Position numbers and translations under genes: made by a program. DNA of 64,000 nt, from contig NZ_OY726398.1 of assembly GCF_963378105.1 (NCBI RefSeq), positions 2,914,001-2,978,000 on the forward strand, written 5' to 3'. This stretch comes from Mycolicibacter sp. MU0102 (GTDB taxonomy: Bacteria; Actinomycetota; Actinomycetes; Mycobacteriales; Mycobacteriaceae). The stretch's first letter is position 1. Each line of letters starts with the position of its first letter. The notes under the pieces were generated by a model. The model was not told where the DNA came from and did no database searches. It saw only the letters and a program-made list of their open reading frames with translations. Shown here piece after piece: positions 15,922 through 23,455 of the stretch.

Positions 15922-17481
15922 TTACTTCTGGCCCGGGAAGTTCAGCTTGGACAGGTCGAAGTCGGCCAGCCCGGGGGGCAGCTCGTTGAGGCCCTCGGGC
16001 ATTTGCGACAGGTCAGGGAAGCCGGCGGGCATCCCCGGGCCACCGGGACCGAACATGCCTCGCATCTTCGGCGGGGTCGGGCCGCGGCCCTTGCCCTTCT
16101 TTCCGGCCTTACCCTTGGCCTTGCGGTTGGAGCTCTTGCGGCCCATTCCGGGCAGACCCAGGCCGCCCATCATCGACGACATCATCTTGCGGGCCTCGAA
16201 GAACCGGTCGACGAGCTGGTTGACGTCCGAGACGCTGACCCCCGAACCGTTGGCGATGCGCAGCCGCCGGGAGGCGTTGATGATCTTCGGGTCGGCCCGC
16301 TCGGCCGGCGTCATGCCGCGGATGATGGCCTGCAGGCGGTCCAGCTGACTGTCGTCGACGGCGGCCAGCGCGTCCTTCATCTGGCCGGCTCCGGGCAGCA
16401 TTCCCAGCAGGTTGCCGATCGGACCCATCTTGCGGATCGCCAGCATCTGCTCGAGGAAGTCCTCCAGCGTGAGCTCTCCGGAACCGATCTTGGCTGCTGC
16501 TTCCTCGGCCTTGCGGGCGTCGAAGACCTGCTCGGCCTGCTCGATAAGGCTGAGCACGTCGCCCATGCCCAGGATGCGGCTGGCCATCCGGTCGGGGTGG
16601 AAGACGTCGAAGTCTTCCAACTTCTCGCCGGTGGACGCGAACAGGATGGGCGCGCCGGTGACCTCCCGCACCGACAGTGCCGCACCACCTCGGGCGTCGC
16701 CGTCGAGCTTGGTGAGTACGACCCCGGTGAAGCCCACCCCTTCGCGGAACGCATCGGCGGTGGTGACCGCGTCCTGGCCGATCATGGCGTCCAGGACGAA
16801 CAACACCTCGTCGGGCTGCACCGCATCGCGGATGGCGGCGGCCTGGGCCATCATCTCCTCGTCGATGCCCAGGCGCCCGGCGGTGTCGACGACGACGACG
16901 TCGAAGTGCTTGGCCTTGGCTTCGGCCAGGCCGGCTGCGGCCACGGCGACCGGGTCGCCCGGCGTGCCGGTGTCGCCGGCGACCGAGGTCCCCGGATGCG
17001 GGGCGAACACCGTGACTCCGGCGCGCTCCCCGACGACCTGCAGCTGGTTGACCGCGCCGGGGCGTTGCAGATCGCAGGCCACCAGCAGCGGAGTGTGTCC
17101 CTGGCCGCGCAGCCAGGTGGCCAGTTTGCCGGCCAGCGTGGTCTTACCCGCACCCTGCAGACCGGCCAGCATGATGACCGTCGGCGGGGTCTTGGCGAAT
17201 GCCAGCTGCCGGGTCTGCCCACCGAGGATGCCGATGAGCTCCTCGTTGACGATCTTGACGACCTGCTGGGCCGGGTTGAGCGCACCGGAGACCTCGGCGC
17301 CCTTGGCACGGTCCTTGATCCGGCCGATGAATGCGCGCACCACCGGCAGCGACACGTCGGCTTCCAGCAGGGCCAGCCGGATCTCGCGGGCGGTGGCATC
17401 GATATCGGCGTCAGTGAGACGGCCCTTGCTGCGCAGCCCCTGCAGGGCCCCGGTCAACCGGTCGGAGAGGGATTCAAACAC
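15922..17481 (-). CDS. ffh: Signal recognition particle protein Ffh
   Basis: A 519-residue SRP54-type GTPase that delivers nascent membrane proteins to FtsY. The N domain (about 1-90) is followed by the G domain with GLQGAGKTTLAGKLA, DTAGRLGIDEEMM and TKLDGDARGG (about 100-300). The methionine-rich M domain (about 330-440) includes GMLPGAGQM and MMSSMMGGLGLPGMG, and a Gly/Pro/Lys-rich tail follows. It matches Rv2916c. The ATG is at 17479-17481. The receptor gene ftsY is in the same window at 31904-33178. Confidence 0.97.
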   Translation of the reverse strand: MFESLSDRLTGALQGLRSKGRLTDADIDATAREIRLALLEADVSLPVVRAFIGRIKDRAKGAEVSGALNPAQQVVKIVNEELIGILGGQTRQLAFAKTPPTVIMLAGLQGAGKTTLAGKLATWLRGQGHTPLLVACDLQRPGAVNQLQVVGERAGVTVFAPHPGTSVAGDTGTPGDPVAVAAAGLAEAKAKHFDVVVVDTAGRLGIDEEMMAQAAAIRDAVQPDEVLFVLDAMIGQDAVTTADAFREGVGFTGVVLTKLDGDARGGAALSVREVTGAPILFASTGEKLEDFDVFHPDRMASRILGMGDVLSLIEQAEQVFDARKAEEAAAKIGSGELTLEDFLEQMLAIRKMGPIGNLLGMLPGAGQMKDALAAVDDSQLDRLQAIIRGMTPAERADPKIINASRRLRIANGSGVSVSDVNQLVDRFFEARKMMSSMMGGLGLPGMGRKSSNRKAKGKAGKKGKGRGPTPPKMRGMFGPGGPGMPAGFPDLSQMPEGLNELPPGLADFDLSKLNFPGQK

Positions 17482-17820
17482 GCCGCCAGCCTATATCTGG
17501 TCTCAGCGCGGGCGGGCGGGCCGAGGCGACATGGGGTGGCCCGAGCAGGCGGAGGGTCGCTGGCACGTCCGATATCCGCGGCGCGCAAATTGTAACCGCA
17601 ACGTTAGATAAATTGCACAGTTAATGCCGCAATTCTTATCCGTTAAACGGCGGTTTCCGAGCTTTCACAATCGGACTACTGCCGTTAAGGATTAGCGCAC
17701 AGCCGCTAAGAAAACGTTACCGATCTACTTAAGCTCTCCGATTCCTGCAAGGCTTCACAGCATCGAAGACCGGCTCGTCGGACCATCACATTCTGGTCCG
17801 GCTTCCTGCGAGGAGGATGC
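17482..17820. promoter_or_regulatory. Intergenic region upstream of ffh and the PE gene
   Basis: These 339 bases separate divergent ffh and the PE gene. The stretch 17585-17750 is much richer in A+T than its surroundings and probably holds the PE-PPE promoter. A hairpin at 17779-17800 and a strong AGGAGG (17811-17816) precede the PE ATG at 17821. No gene is supported. In M. tuberculosis this junction carries Rv2917, which is missing here. Confidence 0.5.
17779..17800 (+). promoter_or_regulatory. Hairpin in the 5' leader of the PE gene
   Basis: CGGACCA (17779-17785) and TGGTCCG (17794-17800) form a perfect 7-base stem with an 8-base loop. It ends 10 bases before the ribosome-binding site of the PE gene. 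It could tune translation or stabilise the leader RNA; both are guesses from position. Confidence 0.4.
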
Positions 17821-18639
17821 ATGTCGTTTGTGAAAACACTCCCCGAATCAATGACGCATGCCGCGGGTCAACTCGCAGGTATCGGCGAAGCCCTGTCCGC
17901 CGAGAGCGGCGCGGTGGCGATCCCGACCACGGTGATCGCGCCGGCCGGTACCGACCCGGTCTCTGCGCTGCAGGCCGCGGTGTTCGCGACCTACGGCAAC
18001 CTCTACCAGTCGATCAGCGAGCAGGCGGCAGCCGTTCACCAGCAGCTGGTGCAGGTCCTCGGACAGAACGCCGGGGCCTATGGCACTGCCGAGGCGACCA
18101 ACCAGGCGACATCGTCGATGGACTCGGGCCTGCAGTGGTTCCTGACCAATGTCCTCGGTGTGCCGTCCAGCGGCAGTGGTTCCCTGCTCTCGGGCAACCT
18201 GGCCAACATCGAAAACATCGGTATGGGTAACTGGGCCTCGGCCGGCTCGGCCGTGCTTGGCCTGGCAGGTGGTGGTCTGCTGGACTTCCCCGAAGAGGTC
18301 GCCGCCGAAGGCGCCGCCGGACTTGTGGGCTACGAAGCACCTGCGTCAATGGCCGGCATCGGCGCGATGCCGGTGGCAGCCGGGATGGCACAGGCCACCA
18401 CGGTCGGCTCCTTGTCCGCACCGCCCAGCTGGGGAACAGAGCCCGTGGCGGCCGCGACCGCTGCCCCAGCCCGTTTGGCGGCTGCGAGCAGCATGGCTAC
18501 ACCGCACTCCATGCCCACCATGGCGGCCGTGCCGGCGGCCATGGCGGCAGCCGGAGCCGGCGACCGCGGCGTCGGGAAGTTCGGCGCCCCGCGCTACGGC
18601 GTAAAGCACACCGTCATGCCCAAGCCGACCGCCGTCTAG
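17821..18639 (+). CDS. PE family protein, PE8-like, with SVP-type C-terminus
   Basis: A 272-residue PE protein. The PE domain covers about 1-95 (MSFVKTLPESMTHAAGQL, PAGTDPVSALQAAVFATYG) and ends with the type VII secretion signal YxxxE at Tyr87-Glu91. The C-terminal part contains ANIENIGMGNWASAGSAVLG, SLSAPPSWG and GAPRYGVKHTVMPKP, a tail shared with PPE-SVP proteins. This layout and the recalled sequence match M. tuberculosis PE8 (Rv1040c). It lies 33 bases before a PPE15-like gene, and such pairs are exported as heterodimers, in this case probably through ESX-5 with EspG5. The ATG at 17821 has a very good AGGAGG site. Confidence 0.9.
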   Translation: MSFVKTLPESMTHAAGQLAGIGEALSAESGAVAIPTTVIAPAGTDPVSALQAAVFATYGNLYQSISEQAAAVHQQLVQVLGQNAGAYGTAEATNQATSSMDSGLQWFLTNVLGVPSSGSGSLLSGNLANIENIGMGNWASAGSAVLGLAGGGLLDFPEEVAAEGAAGLVGYEAPASMAGIGAMPVAAGMAQATTVGSLSAPPSWGTEPVAAATAAPARLAAASSMATPHSMPTMAAVPAAMAAAGAGDRGVGKFGAPRYGVKHTVMPKPTAV

Positions 18640-18672
18640 CAACCCGCCCCACCAACGAGAAGGGGAATACAT

Positions 18673-19851
18673 ATGTCATTCGATTTCGGAGCACTCCCCC
18701 CGGAGATCGTCTCTGCGTGGATGTACAGCGGAGCCGGTTCCGGACCGCTGATGTCGGCCGCCGCGGCGTGGGGCAGTCTGGCCGCCGAGCTGGAGGCGTC
18801 GGCCACCTCAGCCCAGCTGGTGGTTTCCGAGCTGGTCGGCGGAGACTGGACGGGCCCAGCCTCAGCTGCCATGACCAGCGCGGTCTCGCCCTATCTGTCA
18901 TGGCTGCAGACCACTTCGGCGGCCGCCCACCAGGCCAGTTCGCAGGCGATGGCCTCAGCAGGAGCGTTCGAGGCCGCCCGCGCGACGGTCGTGTCTCCCG
19001 CGATCATCGCCGCCAACCGGGCCCAGCTGGCGGCATTGGTTGCGTCGAATTTCCTGGGGGTGAACACCCCGGCGATCCTGGCCACCGAAGCCCACTACAT
19101 GGAGATGTGGGCGCAGGACACCATGGCCATGTTCGGCTACAGCACCGCGTCATCCAGCGCTGCTGCGCTCACCCCGATGACTCCGGCGCCGCAGACCACT
19201 AACCCGGTTGGCGCGGCGGTCGCCACTGCCGGCAGTGCCACTGGTGGGCTCCAGCAGGAGCTGACTCAATCGCTTACCTCACTACAGGGGGCCCTGCAAT
19301 CGCTGCTAGCACCGCTGACAGGGGCATCAGAGCCGACACTGGTGAACGCGATCGACGTCTTGTTAGGAACCCCCTTGTTCGCCAATGCCATCAACGGCGG
19401 GGTGAACACCGCCGCCTGGTTCACCGCCACCGCCATCCCGACGGCGGTATCACTGGGGCACACGCTGGCCCTGGCGGGCCCGGCCAGCCTGGCGTCCGAC
19501 GTCACGGGCATGGACGGCCTTGCCGCCGGACTGGGATCGGGGGTTCTGGCGGGTATGACGCAACCAGTGGGCGCGGTGGCTGCCGCCGGAACTCCGGTCC
19601 TGGCGAGCCTGGGTCAGGCGTCCACGATGGGCGGGATGTCGGTCCCGGCCAGCTGGTCGGGCGCGGCAGGCACTCAGCTGGCCGCATCGACGGGCTCGGG
19701 CTGGACGGTTGCCGCAGAAGAGACCGCTGGCATGCACGCCGTGCCGGCCGGAATGGCTCCGATGGGCGCCGGTGGACGGGGCGGCCTCGGTTCCGGCGGC
19801 CCGCGCTACGGCTTCCGGCCTACGGTAATGCCGAAACAGGTGCTGGTGTAA
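18673..19851 (+). CDS. PPE family protein, PPE15-like (PPE-SVP)
   Basis: A 392-residue PPE protein. The PPE domain (about 1-180) has FGALPPEIVSAWMYSG at the start and the WxG turn at Trp59-Gly61 (GGDWTGPAS). The C-terminal half contains MSVPASWSG, the SVP motif, and ends GPRYGFRPTVMPKQVLV, matching recalled PPE15 (Rv1039c). It follows a PE8-like gene, as in the Rv1040c-Rv1039c pair, which folds with EspG5 for ESX-5 export. In M. tuberculosis that pair is at another place in the genome; here it sits between ffh and glnD. An in-frame TAA ends it at 19851. Confidence 0.92.
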   Translation: MSFDFGALPPEIVSAWMYSGAGSGPLMSAAAAWGSLAAELEASATSAQLVVSELVGGDWTGPASAAMTSAVSPYLSWLQTTSAAAHQASSQAMASAGAFEAARATVVSPAIIAANRAQLAALVASNFLGVNTPAILATEAHYMEMWAQDTMAMFGYSTASSSAAALTPMTPAPQTTNPVGAAVATAGSATGGLQQELTQSLTSLQGALQSLLAPLTGASEPTLVNAIDVLLGTPLFANAINGGVNTAAWFTATAIPTAVSLGHTLALAGPASLASDVTGMDGLAAGLGSGVLAGMTQPVGAVAAAGTPVLASLGQASTMGGMSVPASWSGAAGTQLAASTGSGWTVAAEETAGMHAVPAGMAPMGAGGRGGLGSGGPRYGFRPTVMPKQVLV

Positions 19852-20155
19852 GACCGGGTGCGCCCTCTTGGTCGCCGGCAAATGCGGGAGCCCCGTCGAG
19901 CCGCGCCTCAGGAGGGCGCACCGCGTGCTTCCGCCGGTCCGCGGGGCAGGTGCGGCCCCGGATGCAGCCGCAGTTCAGGCCGATGATGCAGGTCTGGGGG
20001 CTGACGGGTGTCACACCCGGCAAGGGGGCCACACCACTCACAGGGACAGGCGATGCCTGCGCGATGCCGGCTGCTCCGGCTCCGGTGAATCCGACTACCA
20101 AAGCTGCGCCTGCTGTACTCAACAGCGCGGCCGTCATCCTGCCGAAGCGTCTCAT
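19820..20155 (-). CDS. Small exported cysteine-containing protein
   Basis: A probable 111-residue exported protein. The N-terminus MRRFGRMTAALLSTAGAALV continues as a clear signal peptide to about AQA at 32-34. The mature part has a Pro/Val stretch and four cysteines (56, 62, 64, 70) in TCIIGLNCGCIRGRTCP. AGGGA on the minus strand 5 bases before the ATG at 20153-20155 supports the start. Its last 32 bases overlap the end of the PPE gene on the opposite strand. Function is unknown. The signal peptide, ribosome-binding site and spaced cysteines argue that it is real, though it is short and has no partner to compare in the window. Confidence 0.6.
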   Translation of the reverse strand: MRRFGRMTAALLSTAGAALVVGFTGAGAAGIAQASPVPVSGVAPLPGVTPVSPQTCIIGLNCGCIRGRTCPADRRKHAVRPPEARLDGAPAFAGDQEGAPGLTPAPVSALP

Positions 20156-20595
20156 CGCAATCCCTATGTTTCGTCCGTGTTTCACCCCCTTCACAAAACG
20201 TACTTCTCGTTCCTGGCATAGATCTGAATCTTCCTGACATCCGTCTGAGTCTCTGCAGCTCGTAGCCACCCCGGGGCATGCGGACGATCTCTCGGGATGA
20301 CCGCGGCTCCCGTACTTACAACCCCGAAAGCCGCCGAAGAATATCGGCGCGACCCGCCCGCCTATATCGCCTGACGTTCTAAATCAGTGGAAAACAATTC
20401 CGATCGAACGACAGAAACGCGGCCTTTTATTGCCCCAAGACGGCGTCCGGCCCAATACCGCCAGGCCGCACGTCTCGAATGCCAATCATTGAAATGGGGA
20501 TATTTACGCCGTAATTGGGGCAAGTAATAACTACGGAGACGAGGACATCGCGACCACGCTGTGCGCCGCTAGCAAATTGTTCAATTCGGCGGCTC
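20156..20595. other. Gene-poor, A+T-richer region where the rest of glnD is expected
   Basis: These 440 bases carry no convincing gene. Several stretches (for example 20380-20530) are much richer in A+T than the flanks. The region presumably holds the promoter of the small exported protein. No remnant of the HD or ACT domains of GlnD can be read in any frame, so the missing part was lost rather than just frameshifted. Confidence 0.55.
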
Positions 20596-21552
20596 TCATG
20601 CCCCCAAAGCCGACATCCCGTGCCTCGGCGACACTGTGACGGCACTCAGCACGGCGTCGACACGCCGGCTGATCGTGCGCGCCGCATCGAAGAGCCTGGC
20701 CGACAACTCGTACCTGTCGCCGAGCTCCAACGCGGCACTGACCTCGTCGGCGTACTGGGGCGACAGCAGATCGTAGGCGCGCCCGCCCGCCCGGTGCAGT
20801 TCGGTACGCACGTCCAGCACCGTGCGATAGGCACCGCGCAACGAACTCCCGATGCCATCCGGCCGACGCCTGGTCCAACCGCCGGAGACATGGGCCACCG
20901 TCAGCGCATCGAGCAGTTGAACGTCACGCAGGCCACCTCGGCCACATTTCAGATCGGGTTCGGCGCTACCCGCTATCTCCCCGCTGCGCTGCCACCGGGC
21001 GTGTGTCACATCGACGAGTTCGGCGTAACGGGTGCCGATCCTGTGGCGCCATTGCTGTCGGACGCCGGCGATCAGGCGTGTCGACAGCAGCTCATCGCCG
21101 GCGATATGGCGTGCGTCCAGCATGGCCAGAGCGGCGAGGATATCGGAGTCTGCGACCCGCAGCGCCTGCGGAACTGTGCGCACGCTGTGGTCGAGACGAA
21201 CATTGGCGTCCCACAAGGGATACCAGAGCAGCTCCGCCGTCCGCCGCACCGAATCGGGAGGCATGCCGTCGTGCACCAGCAGCAGGTCCAAGTCCGAGTG
21301 CGGAAGCAACTCGCCGCGGCCCAGCGAACCGGTGGCAACAACCGCGAAACCACTTCCGGCCACGACCCCGATCTCGCTCGCCTTGGCGGCCAACCACGAC
21401 TCGTGCACCTGGCGCCATATCTGCCGCAGTGCGACCGAATCCCATTGCGCTGACGTGGTGGACCGCAGTGCCGCCCGGACAGCGGCCAGGTCGGTTGCGG
21501 AGCAGCCGGGTCGACGCTGCTCAGGGCTCAAGGTTGGACCCCCGCGGTTCAT
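20596..21552 (-). CDS. glnD: Truncated GlnD: PII nucleotidyltransferase domain only
   Basis: A 318-residue N-terminal piece of GlnD, which is about 808 residues in M. tuberculosis (Rv2918c). The nucleotidyltransferase motif GSLGRGELLPHSDLDLLL (75-92; Asp87 and Asp89 metal ligands) is intact. The following helical region, including ILAALAMLDARHIAGDE and GRGGLRDVQLLDALTVA, reads through to RRVDAVLSAVTVSPRHGMSALGA. Similarity to the family stops at that point. The HD phosphohydrolase domain, which removes the modification, and the two ACT domains, which sense glutamine, are absent. The ATG is at 21550-21552. It remains the last gene of amt-glnB-glnD. It could be a dying gene or a one-way PII-modifying enzyme. 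Confidence 0.88.
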   Translation of the reverse strand: MNRGGPTLSPEQRRPGCSATDLAAVRAALRSTTSAQWDSVALRQIWRQVHESWLAAKASEIGVVAGSGFAVVATGSLGRGELLPHSDLDLLLVHDGMPPDSVRRTAELLWYPLWDANVRLDHSVRTVPQALRVADSDILAALAMLDARHIAGDELLSTRLIAGVRQQWRHRIGTRYAELVDVTHARWQRSGEIAGSAEPDLKCGRGGLRDVQLLDALTVAHVSGGWTRRRPDGIGSSLRGAYRTVLDVRTELHRAGGRAYDLLSPQYADEVSAALELGDRYELSARLFDAARTISRRVDAVLSAVTVSPRHGMSALGA

Positions 21553-21586
21553 GGCCGTCTACATCGGCTCGGATCGCACTACCGAC

Positions 21587-21925
21587 TCATACCGCGTCGG
21601 CGCCGCGTTCGCCCGTGCGCACCCGGACCACGGACTCCACCGCGCTGACCCACACCTTGCCGTCGCCGATCTTGCCGGTACGTGCCGCTCGCACGATGAT
21701 CTCGACGATCTTGTCGACTGTGAAGTCGTCGACCAGCACTTCGATCCGCACCTTGGGAACGAAATCGATCGAGTACTCGGCACCCCGGTAGACCTCGGTG
21801 TGGCCCTTCTGCCGTCCGTATCCCTGGACCTCACTGACCGTCATCCCCAGGACTCCGGCCCCTTCCAAGCCAGTCTTGATGTCCTCCAACGTAAACGGCT
21901 TCACGATCGCGGTGATCAACTTCAT
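21587..21925 (-). CDS. glnB: Nitrogen regulatory protein PII
   Basis: A 112-residue PII signal protein (GlnB/GlnK), a trimer that binds ATP/ADP and 2-oxoglutarate and regulates AmtB. It begins MKLITAIVKPFTLEDIKTGL; the T-loop carries YRGAEYSIDF with the modifiable tyrosine at position 51, and the B and C loops (TGKIGDGKVWV, VRVRTGERG) are intact. A strong AGGAGAG precedes the ATG at 21923-21925. It corresponds to Rv2919c. Its first 95 bases overlap the end of amt in another frame. Tyr51 is the residue that full-length GlnD would adenylylate in actinobacteria. Confidence 0.96.
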   Translation of the reverse strand: MKLITAIVKPFTLEDIKTGLEGAGVLGMTVSEVQGYGRQKGHTEVYRGAEYSIDFVPKVRIEVLVDDFTVDKIVEIIVRAARTGKIGDGKVWVSAVESVVRVRTGERGADAV

Positions 21926-23306
21926 CTTCTCTCCTGTCTTCAGCCGAGTAGGCAAGAACAGCACTGCCGGCACTCACGAGGTCGTAACCGCTTTGGAGGT
22001 GCTCGGCCTCATCGATTCCCGACGCTTCATCCTCGGCGTCCAGTCGCAGTCCGATGGTGTATTTGAGGATCAAGGCCAAGATCGCGGTTCCCACCGCCGA
22101 GTACAGCGCAACACTGGACGCGCCAATGAGTTGGCGCCACAGCTGATCGAAGCCGCCGCCGTAGAACAAGCCTGGCGACACGTCGGACGCACCGTCGATC
22201 GCCGCGGTGGTCGGCGCCGCGACCAGGCCCACCAACAGGGTTCCGACAAGACCGCCGACCAGGTGCACTCCGACGACATCCAGCGAATCATCAAAGCCAA
22301 AACGGTATTTCAGGCCCACTGCCAGTGCGCAGGCGACGCCGGCAACCGCGCCGACAACCAGCGCGCCGACAACATCGACAGACGCGCACGCCGGCGTAAT
22401 CGCCACCAGCCCGGCCACGATTCCCGACGCTGCGCCCAACGAGGTGGCGTGGCCGTCGCGGATCCGCTCGGCCAGCAGCCAGCCCAGCATCGCAGCGGCT
22501 GTCGCCACCGTCGTGGTGATGAAAGTCGAACCGGCAACACCATTGGCGCTCACCGCCGATCCGGCGTTGAATCCGTACCACCCGAACCACAACAGGCCGG
22601 CCCCCAGCATCACCAACGGCAGATTGTGCGGCCGCATCGGAAGGGCAGGCCATCCCTGGCGCTTGCCGAGGATGAGCGCCAGCACCAAGGCAGCCATGCC
22701 CGCGTTGATATGGACCGCGGTGCCGCCCGCAAAGTCGATCGCATGAAGCTTGTTGGCGATCCAACCGCCGTGCGGGGCGGTGCCGTCGTCAAATGCAAAC
22801 ACCCAGTGGGCGACAGGGAAATACACGACGCTTACCCACAGAGCGGAAAACAACAACCAGCTGCCGAACTTCATCCGGTCCGCCACCGCCCCAGAGATCA
22901 ACGCGACCGTGATGATCGCGAACATCATCTGGAATCCCACGAAAACGGTCGCTGGCACCGTGCCGACGAGCGGAATTTCTACCGCAGGCGTACCACTGGC
23001 CGGATCGGCGGCGACCGCGTTGACCCCGATCAGGCCCTTCAATCCCCAGTAATCAGTTGGGTTTCCCGCGACGTTGCCGACATCATCGCCGAAAGCGATC
23101 GAGAATCCGTAGAGCACCCAGAGCACGGTCACCACACCCATGGCACTGATGCTCATCATGATCATGTTCAAGACACTCTTGACCCGAACCATGCCGCCAT
23201 AGAAAAAGGCCAGTCCGGGTGTCATCAAGAGCACCAGGGCGGCGCTGATCAACATCCAAGCTGTGTCGCCGGTGTCGGGCACCCCCATCGCCGGGAATTG
23301 ATCCAT
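21831..23306 (-). CDS. amt: Ammonium transporter Amt
   Basis: A 491-residue Amt/MEP/Rh ammonium channel with eleven expected membrane segments, starting GDTAWMLISAALVLLMTPGLAFFYGG. Conserved pore-region stretches include MMFAIITVALISGAVADR, AGGTAVHINAGMAALVLA and HLVGGLVGTLLVG. The cytoplasmic tail DAEDEASGIDEAEH is usual, but the frame then runs on for about 45 more residues and overlaps glnB by 95 bases. That extension is Arg/Asp-rich and unlike the family, so a small shift near the end is possible. GGAGGAGG precedes the ATG at 23304-23306. It matches Rv2920c in order. Confidence 0.93.
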   Translation of the reverse strand: MDQFPAMGVPDTGDTAWMLISAALVLLMTPGLAFFYGGMVRVKSVLNMIMMSISAMGVVTVLWVLYGFSIAFGDDVGNVAGNPTDYWGLKGLIGVNAVAADPASGTPAVEIPLVGTVPATVFVGFQMMFAIITVALISGAVADRMKFGSWLLFSALWVSVVYFPVAHWVFAFDDGTAPHGGWIANKLHAIDFAGGTAVHINAGMAALVLALILGKRQGWPALPMRPHNLPLVMLGAGLLWFGWYGFNAGSAVSANGVAGSTFITTTVATAAAMLGWLLAERIRDGHATSLGAASGIVAGLVAITPACASVDVVGALVVGAVAGVACALAVGLKYRFGFDDSLDVVGVHLVGGLVGTLLVGLVAAPTTAAIDGASDVSPGLFYGGGFDQLWRQLIGASSVALYSAVGTAILALILKYTIGLRLDAEDEASGIDEAEHLQSGYDLVSAGSAVLAYSAEDRREDEVDHRDREAVYVGGHQDWLGRGRSPGDDGQ

Positions 23307-23408
23307 GCACCAAACCTCCTCCGCCGCGACCGGTTGCGGTATGAACCAGGCTGGTCATAACCATGCGCAACAGTTGTTTCAGCGAAAGCGCTGCTCCGTT
23401 GCAGATAT

Positions 23409-23424
23409 GTGACCAGCTGCTCAC
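23409..23424. promoter_or_regulatory. Near-perfect 16-bp palindrome upstream of amt
   Basis: GTGACCAGCTGCTCAC at 23409-23424 is a palindrome apart from one base pair. It lies 103 bases upstream of the amt start, in the 149-base gap after the PGRS gene. It may be an operator for a nitrogen or other regulator. It does not obviously match the spaced GTnAC/GaAAC boxes of GlnR. Confidence 0.35.
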
Positions 23425-23455
23425 AGCGGTGAGCCAGGAAGACGGCAGGAAAGGC

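Noticed and set aside
21798..23360. 520-codon plus-strand frame opposite amt
   Set aside because: His/Arg/Gln-rich composition and full overlap with a recognised membrane transporter mark it as a shadow.
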